In this document: positions 54,890 through 64,000 of the stretch, piece by piece | Layout of the letters: each line of letters opens with the position of its first letter | Position numbering within the stretch: position 1 is the stretch's first letter | Translations under genes and position numbers: made by a program | From: Syngnathus acus | Taxonomy: Eukaryota; Chordata; Actinopteri; Syngnathiformes; Syngnathidae | Assembly: GCF_901709675.1 (NCBI RefSeq) | Contig: NC_051090.1 | Location: 3,159,342 to 3,223,341 of the forward strand | DNA: 64,000 nucleotides | Reading direction: 5' to 3' | Notes under the pieces: model-generated | The model's input: the letters and a program-made list of their open reading frames with translations, nothing else | The model's database searches: none | What the model was told of the DNA's origin: nothing

Positions 54890-56854
54890 AGAGAACACCT
54901 TGTTCGTGCAGGCTGTTGCTTTTTAATCCGGGGCACACTGCTTCGCCACCTTTGGAATTGCCACCGTCCAACTTTGACACCCAGGAGATTAATGGCGCGT
55001 GGCCTAAAGGGAGCAGATGGGTACAAATGGAGAAAAAAAAGAAAAAGTAGAAACGTATTGTTAGCAAAGTTATGGGTGTGCAGCACAATTAAGGTTACAG
55101 GAAATGAAATAACTAAAAACATTGCTAGTTTAAAAACATTTAAAAAACTTTTTTTCCTGGAAATATTTTGACTTTGTTTTCTTCAAATTTTTTTGGTCAG
55201 GAAACACTTCAACTAAATTCTCAAAATATTTGTTTTCTCGATACATGACAATCTCATATTTCAATTAGATTCCGATGATTTCCTCTATATTTTTTTCTAT
55301 TCTTGTGTATTACAAAGTTTTCAAGAATTCTTGAAAGTTCATTGAGGCAGTGCCAGGGCTTTTTATTTTTTTCAACATCATTACATTCCTGTCCACCATT
55401 TTGATCAATGCCAAATGTTACGCAATATCAAAGATGTCGTTTGGACGCATCGCTCATTAAGGCGAATTAAATGTAAGCTCGCACTTCTGGAAAGCTCGGC
55501 GACGTTCCATACTAGCGGCGACGAATGAATAATGTAAAAGCGTTATGAATATACATCAGCTCCAGTGTGACTTGGAGGGAAATCCCAAGTGTTCTAATCG
55601 TTGTTCTATTAATACAGCAGCAGAGTTCTCATTTCGGCTGCTTTTTCGACGAATACACGTTTGGTTCTATTATATTGCCTACTAGTGGCCAAGGTGTGCA
55701 TAGCAGAAAGAGCAGTACAATGTCTCAGAAATCAAACTTTTTTTTCCCTTTACATATATTTTAAAAATGCCAAAGTTTGGTTTTTTTCTCATAAAAAAAA
55801 ATGACGACAGTGATGGCCAGCACCGAATATTAACATTAACGATGAGTCAGTGTTTGCGCACACATCGGAGCGAATGGTTACTAATGAGCGGCACTGAGTC
55901 ACATGGGACACACTGCATGTGTGTGCGTGTGTGTATTCATAGCTCGCCGAGCTCTTTTATCTGCACGGCGGCCACGATCCACATGATGTAACCGCGCCAT
56001 TGAAATATCATCAGTATACAGAACAGAGAGAAAGAAAGACAAGAAGCGGCATGCAGGCCCGGAAACAGAAGCGGAATATTCATTAGGCACTTGCATAAGC
56101 TCGGAGGTGATTGATTTGTGTCGTCGTGAATCTTGTCCCTGTCGCACCACTGATTTGAAGTCCAACTTTGACCTTATTTGACTTTAACAATACATACAAT
56201 CAAAACACTGTCATGTGCATGCCAGACCAGCAGATGGCGATGTCACAAATTGAGCTGTGCGTCTATGTCGGGAAACACTTCATCTGTAAACGTGTAGATG
56301 TCGCAAATATTTACATGAAGTGAAGACGGAGATTCAATCTCCGCCTGGAGCTTCCTCTTGCTCTTCCTGCGAGGTGACGGGCTGGGGATTCTCTCCAGAC
56401 ACTTTTATTAGACGTATTAAGGGAAGCTAAATATTTGCGCAAAGTATTCACGGAGGAAGTTCTAATGTTCCGTCAAACATTGGGTGTACGAGATGATTCA
56501 GTCTCGAATGGATGAATGAGAGCAAAAATCTTGTTCTCATTTTTCTTTCGGCATTCAGTTTTGCTTAAGCATCTCCTCGCCTTCCTGTGGACTAATATTT
56601 GTCTTTCTCCCTCCTCCCTCCTCTATGAACATCTGGACCGAAGCTTTGCAGAAAGATAAACTTCCTTGGAGACTTTAGTGGCTTTTTGGTGCATGCGTGA
56701 ACATCACAACCACGAGCGTACTCCTAGTCTTGTTAGCATCGCTAGCTAACGCCTCATGCTAGTGGCGTAAGAGCATTTTTTGTTAATGAGCTAACAATTG
56801 TATAATTTATAAAAAAGTTGATAATAATAATAATAAATATGGACATCTGCACTT

Positions 56855-56885
56855 CTTGACCAAAATAATTGGAACACCTGCACTA
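56855..56885. repeat. Possible Tc1-like end fragment
   Basis: TGACCAAAATAATTGGAACA and CCTGCACTAAG resemble the same Tc1-type terminal motif as at 60893 but more diverged. Weak. Confidence 0.25.
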
Positions 56886-57986
56886 AGGGAAGCAAAAGGA
56901 TAAAAGTGCTCTTATCTTGTACTTTCCAGCTGAAAGAAGCACAAACCAACCGGGGCTTCTACTTCCACTCCAATTTCCAGCAAGTGATGAGAGTCATGAT
57001 TGTTCTGCTTCTCGGGTCTGATTGAAGTCCTTTAAAAAGAAAGAAGGCACAATTGGTATGATGGTGGCGGGCAATTGGCGAGGGAGTCGCTGTTGGAAAT
57101 CAGGATCAAGAGAAGGCCAGAGGCTACTCGGTAATCAGCCAATCAGGATTGGGAACCATCGGGAGACGCGGGCTGCTTCGTGACTGTCGGCAAAACGCAC
57201 GAGTGCAGTCCTCTGGCACTCGCTCGTCGATATATCGCCGGATAAATCCTCAAACTAACCCAATGAAGGATGAGGAGAAACGACCTTGTCAATCAAGGGA
57301 AATGAAAGGAGATGGATGTGACCTAATGGCATGTCAAGTCCCCTCATGAGGTCTGGGAGGGCGTCCGCCTTGCCCTCCCGCCCCCAGCTTGACTGCTCTC
57401 CTTCCCCAGGGCCCCATCCTGCACTCCCCCGACATCTGGAGCCTGTTTAGCATCATCCACGTGCCGTGACACTGGTCAGAAAAATGACAAGAATCTGTAC
57501 TGTTTGTGCAGGAAGTTTTTTTTGTTTTTTTTGCAGAAGGCTCCGTTCTTCTACATTAACTACAAACTGACTCATGAGTTTGGGTAAGATGCAGTAAAAC
57601 CACGGAACGAAAATGAAAAGTATCTGCTCAATTCATTTCGGCATAGTTGTCAGGCAAAGAGATGGTGCCAAAGCACTACTTTTGTCCAAATGAAACTCTT
57701 AAAATCACTTCAACATAGCTCCTTGGTACTAAAATGCCACATGATGGCGGCAAAGCATGACTTTTATCCAAATGAAACCCCTCAACTTGATGTTTATTCT
57801 TTTTTTTTTTAGTTGCCTATTATGATCACTGAGTTTTAAAAGTCTGTCAGTTCATTTTTAATGGTGTCTGTGTGTGCGCATGTGCGTGCACGGTGTTTAC
57901 ACAAAGCTGCCACAATCTGTCTGTGAAAGTCTTTGCCGCCGACAGATTTTTCACGCTGGTCAATCAGCGGATGAGCTTGCTAATTC

Positions 57987-57988
<2 letters not shown>

Positions 57989-58048
<60 letters not shown>
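57989..58048. repeat. (TG)30 microsatellite
   Basis: Sixty bases of pure TG. It produces long CV or VC open frames that are not genes. Confidence 0.98.
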
Positions 58049-58049
<1 letters not shown>

Positions 58050-60892
58050 TGACCTCCATGCACCTCGGCCCTTTTTTGCCTGTGGGAAACTCCCTCACGG
58101 GCCTGGACAACATTGCGGAGTGATCACAACCTGAGATCTACCCTGATGGTGTTATTTTTACTGAGTCATGGAGTTCAGAAATAGATAAAAATCAGGTGTT
58201 TAAAAAAAAAAAAATGTTTTTCATGTTCAATGATTCTCCAACTAAAAATGACAGCAACATCCTGAATTTAAATCCCTTCCTCCATGTGACGTAAAATGTT
58301 TGTCTTATGAACCAAAAGCATATAAAACACTGACATGCTGACAGGCAAAAAGGGTGACAATGGCTGTTGTCTTAGCGAGGGATGGGGGGAGTTGAGGAGC
58401 CCCCAGGTACACCCCCCCCCTAAAGGATTAACCTGTCATTAGATGGCTAAATGACATTTTCCTCAGTCCCCGCAGGAAATCATTTAACAATTCAATGAGC
58501 CGCAACAGAGAAAAACACAGCTGACGTCTGGAAGCAAAATGAAAAAGTTGCTCAAATGCCACAAATAATGAAACATTTTTCAAATTGAAAATTATTTTTC
58601 GTCGATATAGCTAACAAAGATTTTCATATGGACAATGTTTTGTTTTATGGTATATTTTTTCCCATTAGTGCTAAATCATGAGGACTTTAAAATTAAATCA
58701 GTATTAATTACATGTTGCATTATATTTATTTATTCCATATTACTAACATGTCTAAATGCAGTCAAAGCAAAATCTACTAAGTTAAATCAAATAAAAGACC
58801 TTAAAGCTCTGCTGCATGGACAGTGACAGAGCTGAAGTTCCGGCAGGGGCAGATAGAGGGCAGCGTTTGCCTTTTCAATTTGCTGAGGTACCGAAAGAGG
58901 AGCAAAGTGTTTCATTTCAAACGAAGCACATTTGTTTGCATTCCAAACCAAACCTTTTATTGCCGCCCTTTGCAACGTGAGCCCCCCCCCCCAACCTCTG
59001 CCCTACTTTGTTGCCGCCTCTAAGAATGATGACTTTTTTTTAGTGTAATTGGCACTCTTGTACCTTTGTGTCCCGTGAAGAACATCTTGTGAAGAACGTC
59101 TCAAGACAAGGCCCCCGAGTGGATGCGTCTCGAGTGACGAGTGCTGTTGTAAGCGGCCTCATTTGCTCCCTGTGAAAACCACACACACATGCCGCACACA
59201 TTTTCACACATATTTTCATCTTTTATTATCAAATGACTTCCAAAAACTTGCTGCGTTGACTGACAGCATTTACGAAGTGAGCCAATTACAGTCACTTCCT
59301 GTTTTTCATTTGCTCCGGATGTTAAAAAGGGGAGGCGTTTATTCATTACAATGCGAGTCATATTCAAGTTGTAAAAGTGACAGAGTGAGTGAACGGCGTA
59401 ATGGTGACGAGCGTATTTCTTGTCAGCGCTCGTCTTTGTGCCGAGGCCTTGTTTGAAAGAAGATGAGCTTCATAATGGAAGGATCGCGCTCCGCGGGGCC
59501 GCCCGGCCTGGCGCTTTTAGCCGTCTTTGTCACTGCTTAGCTACTTTATTACGCTTCACATTAAGACAGTTGTAAATAATTAAAAAAAAAAAGAATATCT
59601 GAGGCGTACTGGACAAAGTGGAAGTGCTGATTCAAGGAGTAGAAAAGGACAGATTTAAATTGAAGTAAAAATTGACGAAACGCAGCGACCAGGACGCGCC
59701 AAAAAGTAAATAGGCCTTCAAAGTTCAATAAAAAAGAAATGGCAGTTAACGTCACACTTTGAGGGAAACTTGAAATGTTCAATTTCGTCCTATTACAGAA
59801 TAGATCTCTCGGCTCGTCCTTGATCGCCGTGTGGGGCGAGCGGCCACCCCGCCCCGCCCCTGCGGCCCCCCGCCGTAATGAAAAGTGTTATGAATGTAAG
59901 TGCGTCTTAATTCTCCGCCGGCCGACGTCGGTGGGTGGCGAAATTGGGGTGGGCCGACTTAAATAGAAAACCGTGTCCAGTTTAACCGAGCTTGCGCTAA
60001 GCCGATTCTTTAAGGTCACGTTGGCACCAATGGGGGATTAGCTCGGGTCGAATCAATGTCTGATTGGGAGCTTTCTCTTGCCCATTGCCTCCCTGTGTCC
60101 TGGCAGAATGCTGCCACAGTCTGCCGATTTGTACCCAGCTCTCCCCTCCCACGGTGGACAAAGACTCACATTAGCTCACTTTTTGCCATTTTTTTTTGTG
60201 CATCGGGTCTGCGAAAGGATCAAACGGGCAAAGACTCCAAGAAGACGAGCTAGCAGGTGTCGGTTAGCATTGCGCGACCGTGCTAGCAGAAAGGCGATTT
60301 ATAGTGGCCGATCAAATAACTCGAAATGTCATCTAAAGATTTTACAGAAACATCGACACAGGGTCGAAAAGAAACCTTAACATAGGCTTGACTGAACTGA
60401 GCTTCACAATTGCTTCTTTCTCAGCCACAGGACTTTGGCTCACGTTGGTGACAGCAAATTAAATCAAATCCAAAAGTGGGCGGAGCCAGGTAGTGCTATT
60501 TATCGTGTGAAAAAATGACATTGAAGACATTGTCGGCATGGGTTTGAATGGTCGCTGACACAACGAGTCTCAAGTGACCGGCCGCCGCCACGAGTGGATG
60601 GCGAGGGCCCGCCGCCCGCCGCTTACAGAATGGCCACTCGGCCCCTGTTCAGTCGGAGGCCATTGAGAGGCTCAGCAGCTGGGAGTGTTTGTCTCCCTGT
60701 CGTAAACGGGGATGGGGGAGGGAGGGGGCGAGGTGTCATGGGGCGGGGGTGTCAAGGCGCCCAATAGGTTGAATTGACACGGAGCTGGCCGTCACCTGTG
60801 ACATTGCCGACATAATGACAAGAAGGCTACTCTAGTCTTTTAATGAGCAAACACGGGCACAATGGCGGCCTTGTGGGCGGAGAAACAGACAT

Positions 60893-61020
60893 AGGGGACA
60901 AAAGTATTGGGACGCCTGCCATTATACTGACGGGAAGTGAATAACGGCTTCCATTCTCCTCAAGATGTCGGACAAGATGCCAGAGCCTGTCCAAAGCTCT
61001 TTGATGGGCTGCACCACTTG
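60893..61020. mobile_element. Decayed Tc1/mariner-like element fragment
   Basis: GGGGACAAAAGTATTGGGAC then GCCTGCCATTATACTGACGG and CGGCTTCCATTCTCC follow, in order, the start region of Tc1-like elements common in fish (ACAAAAGTATTGGGACACCTG...). No open reading frame remains. Confidence 0.5.
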
Positions 61021-61999
61021 ATAGAAGCCCGAACCTAGATTTAAAGCCTTAACCCTCACTTTGAAACCATACCCAGGGTGGAAACTCTAACCGTGCTTCA
61101 AAATTAAAAATAAAAACCAGACTTGAAACTCTGATTTGAAAACAGCGTTTGTTTGAAACCCCAACCCCGATTGAAAGACGAATTTGAAATCCGAAGACAG
61201 ATTTGAAACTTTTGTCAACACCCTACTTTGCGTTTGTTTTGCTGGTGGCACCTGTGAAGGAGCAAGGCCGGCCTGCAAAAAGAAGCTTCCTCAGCTCAGC
61301 AACCCACTTCAGTTCTCACTTGAGTGCCTCTCTTTAGGCCTGGACCCCGACAGCCCGGCCCCGCCCCTTCCTCAATCTAGCCACCGCTTCTGAAATTCCT
61401 CCACTGGCCTTGTAGCGCGGATCAACTCCCCCCCCCAGGCATCGAGGGGCATTCAAAACGAATTAACACCCAATCAATGGGGGAACAGTGAAAAAAAGGG
61501 CAAAGAAGAGAAACGGGCAGAAAGGGAGAAATCTCCTTAGCAACATAATCTAGGCGGTCTGGCGAGAGAGGAGCGCTGAAAGGAGGAGAAAAGGAGTCTT
61601 GTGGGCCGTGCCGCTGTTTGGGGAGGCGCGAGGGACGGCGCACAAAGGCGAGTGCTGCAAAATGGGAAAATGAACACATAAGAAACTGTTCCCTTTTTAG
61701 CCTCCCAGAAAAGGAACACAATCGGGCACATGAAACCCAAGCCCGGCCTCTCGCTCTGGCCGAGCAAAGCGCTAACTGTAAAAGGAAGTCGATGATAATC
61801 ATTCCAATAGAGCATTCAACAAAAATAAATGCAACCTCCAAGCTATGAAGGACATTTTCCCCTCAGCGGTGTTATGATATTGTTTTCATATCGGAGAGCA
61901 ATTAGCAAGAGGGGCGAGCCCCGTGGCCACCAGCCGCCCCGTAAGCGGCCTTTGACCTCCCAGCCCATTGAGAGGAGGGTGGGCTTTAATTAGGAGGCC

Positions 62000-62455
62000 A
62001 ATAACCCTCCTGTTCTGTTCCTTTCTCAGGAGTAGCAATCATGCTACGGGGTCAGTTTGACCCATTGCACGGTTGAGACGCAAATATGTCAGAAATGATA
62101 ATAGAAAATGTGCACTGTAAAAAGTCCAATGCTGTTTTTGAATTCAGTAATGAAAATCAGCTACTCTGGGTCAAATTGACCCATTGACTCAGATTCAGGA
62201 GGAATTGTATTGAAACACTTTGAACTCAATGACAAGCTTTCGCACAGAAACATTTTACCGCTAAGAAGAAACTTTCTATTAATGTTAAATGTGGGTCGAT
62301 TTGACCCACATAACAGAAGGGCTATTAGCCAACCCACGTATTGCTTGGGTTAACCACATTGAACATTTGTAGCAATGCATTAGAGTGGTTTTAAAGGTCA
62401 AGTTTCATACCCCAAAAATATGTTTAACCTTGAAAATGGGTCAAATTGACCGGGT
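62000..62455. repeat. Element with four GGGTCAAATTGACCC-type palindromes
   Basis: Near-identical palindromes occur at 62049-62063, 62168-62182, 62293-62307 and 62438-62451. The left part starts AATAACCCTCCTGTTCTGTT (62001-62020). An inverted, diverged copy of that end, whose reverse complement reads AATAGCCCTTCTGTTATGTG, lies at about 62308-62327, suggesting a small transposon with terminal inverted repeats plus a flanking fourth palindrome. No coding capacity. Confidence 0.6.
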
Positions 62456-63921
62456 GCTTTGTTAAATAACTTTGAAAAGGAGAATGAATGCATTGGAGTG
62501 GTGTGAATGTGACTTCAAATGTAAAATAGTGACGGAGCATGAAGAAAATCCACTTGTGTTGCCTCCATGTACTACATGCGTGATGTGAAGGTCACACGTT
62601 AAAAAAAAAGAAGAATATGAAAAGGCGGGTCAGCACCAGAGCAGAGAAAAGCGTCTAAAGAGGTGAGACAAAGTCAAAAGGTGGGGGGGGGGGGGAAAAA
62701 ATAGATGACAAGAGCAATTCTCTGCATTCAAGCGGCTGATTTCACAGTGGCACAAAGACGCTTTGGGGACGTTTCATCCTTTTCACATTTCCTGCGCGTT
62801 TATTCAGCGTTTATTCGCCGGGCGCGGCGTCTGCTGGAAGGAGTCAGCTCCATTCACGGCGCTCTTTTATAAATGGCCCCAGCATGCAGCAGCAGACCGC
62901 GGCCAATCGGCCAATTACGCCCCCCCTCGGCACACCGGGGCCGCAAAAGAAGGCGGCCCACAATGGGATCACAGGCCAGATAAACGACCCTTTAATGGAG
63001 TCGCCCCGCAAACAGGCCCAAACCGCGCGCCCCACTTACGTATTCCATCACGCCGCTGCCCCTCGTGTTTCCTCTTGCAACAGGCACAGCTGGGGAGAAG
63101 CTCGCACCAGGGACAAAAATGACTCTTCCCCCCCCGCACCACACACCCGAGGCCCCTTTTGAGACTTTTGGCCGAACAAAAGCATCTGTTGCAATACTGT
63201 GCCGCTCGACCCCCCCCCCCCCCCAGCTTAACTCTCTTGGTAAGTAAGTTCTGGGTCAAATCAACCTATTTAAAAAAAAAAAAGGTGTGAGCACATTTTT
63301 GTTTTTTTATTACATTTTTAGGGCCTGAAAAGAAATCATTACGTTGAAGGGAATGTACTTTTTAGTCATGTCAGGCATTCAGTTCTTGGGCCTTCATTGA
63401 CAGCAACACAATTTAATTAAGTCCCAATTATAGAAAGCCTCAATACGCAATATAACAGCATCATCAGTTCAAAATCAATTTCTAATATGACAAAAATATT
63501 TTAAAAAATGGAAATGACATCTTACTCACCGGTGATGCTGATTCTTAGATGTTCATGATGCTAGAAGTGTGTTTTGCTAGTTGAACAGATTTGCTCTGAC
63601 CAACCGATCAGAGGCCGGTAAAATGTAGACATCATCGAGGGCCAGAGACCTGGGAAGATGAATTTAAAATCCAGTTAAATTAACGCTAAATAAATACGCA
63701 CAGGTGGACTGCAGTTTGAAGTTGTAATAGCACCAATTGCCTGTAGATGGCAGACATTGCTTAGTTGCACTTACACCTCTCGATATTACAACGTGACTTG
63801 GCCTAATCATTTTTTAGAGACTTGGTATGTTACGCAAAGTACCTCAATAATATTAAAATGAGCAATAAATTGAGTTTTAAGGGAAATAATTACAGAACGA
63901 GCGAGGCTGATATGCGCCGGG

Positions 63922-64000
63922 ATGGAGGACGAGCTTAAGCAGCTCGCTTACCTTGTGCTACTCGCTTTTGTGCGCCATCACAGGAGCTTCTCATCCATCT
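63922..64000 (+). CDS. Possible start of an ORF running off the right edge
   Basis: An ATG at 63922 in fair context (GGGATGG) opens MEDELKQLAYLVLLAF and continues to the window end without a stop (26 codons). The short acidic start followed by a Leu-rich segment and basic RHHR is reminiscent of the N-termini of fish transposon-derived nucleases (Harbinger type), but this is a guess from very little sequence. It may equally be chance. Confidence 0.2.
   Translation, partial: MEDELKQLAYLVLLAFVRHHRSFSSI

Larger units (their letters stand above)
50131..63921. other. Gene-poor flank upstream of lnx1
   Basis: About 14 kb with no recognisable coding exon on either strand. By human synteny chic2, gsx2 or pdgfra could follow, but no CHIC2 cysteine cluster, GSX2 homeodomain or receptor exon is seen here. 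Holds a (TG)30 array, GCGA repeats, Tc1-like debris, a palindromic element near 62000-62455 and GC-rich patches at 59800-59960 and 62860-63060. Confidence 0.6.

Noticed and set aside
57872-58134. Cys-Val repeat ORFs
   Set aside because: Translation of the (TG)30 microsatellite.
50131-64000. Search for chic2, gsx2 or pdgfra exons
   Set aside because: None of the expected signatures (CHIC cysteine-rich string, GSX homeodomain, receptor Ig or kinase blocks) was seen on either strand.
1-64000. tRNA, rRNA, CRISPR or prokaryotic operon signals
   Set aside because: No tRNA B-box with a foldable cloverleaf, no rRNA, no spaced direct repeats of CRISPR type; spliced exons show eukaryotic DNA.

Overview
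The window is nuclear DNA of a vertebrate, almost certainly a teleost fish. The coding sequence is split into short exons with GT-AG introns. The non-coding part is rich in homopolymers, CA/TG microsatellites and decayed fish-type interspersed repeats. Both recognised proteins are vertebrate ones that sit near each other on human chromosome 4q12, where as I recall the order is SCFD2, FIP1L1, LNX1, CHIC2, GSX2, PDGFRA.

Two protein-coding genes are supported, both on the minus strand. (1) scfd2, a Sec1/Munc18-family gene, fills about 1 to 25.9 kb. Its first six coding exons (526 codons) are present and the last exons lie beyond the left edge. Its introns are large, one of them 14.5 kb. (2) lnx1, a RING plus four-PDZ E3 ubiquitin ligase that binds Numb, is complete from 31642 to 47951: 11 coding exons, 849 codons, every splice phase consistent. 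An alternative first exon at 44381-44472 makes the RING-less p70-type protein, as in mammals.

Layout: 1-25907 scfd2; 25908-31220 intergenic, with a CRE-type promoter next to scfd2 and no fip1l1; 31220-48019 lnx1 with its 3' UTR; 48020-50130 candidate upstream lnx1 leader; 50130-64000 gene-poor flank with repeats, a GGGTCAAATTGACCC-type palindromic element, Tc1-like debris and a possible ORF start at the extreme right edge.

The main observations concern lnx1. Its first coding exon encodes an extra complete RING finger that looks like a duplicate of exon 2: same RING layout, same tail and same splice phase. The p70 first exon keeps a signal-peptide-like start that I recall as nearly the same in human. 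The Numb-binding NPAY motif reads NPAF here, and a PPPY motif lies between PDZ2 and PDZ3. A hAT-type element with a perfect 8-bp target duplication sits in the intron near the p70 exon. All comparisons with human proteins are from memory; no database was searched.
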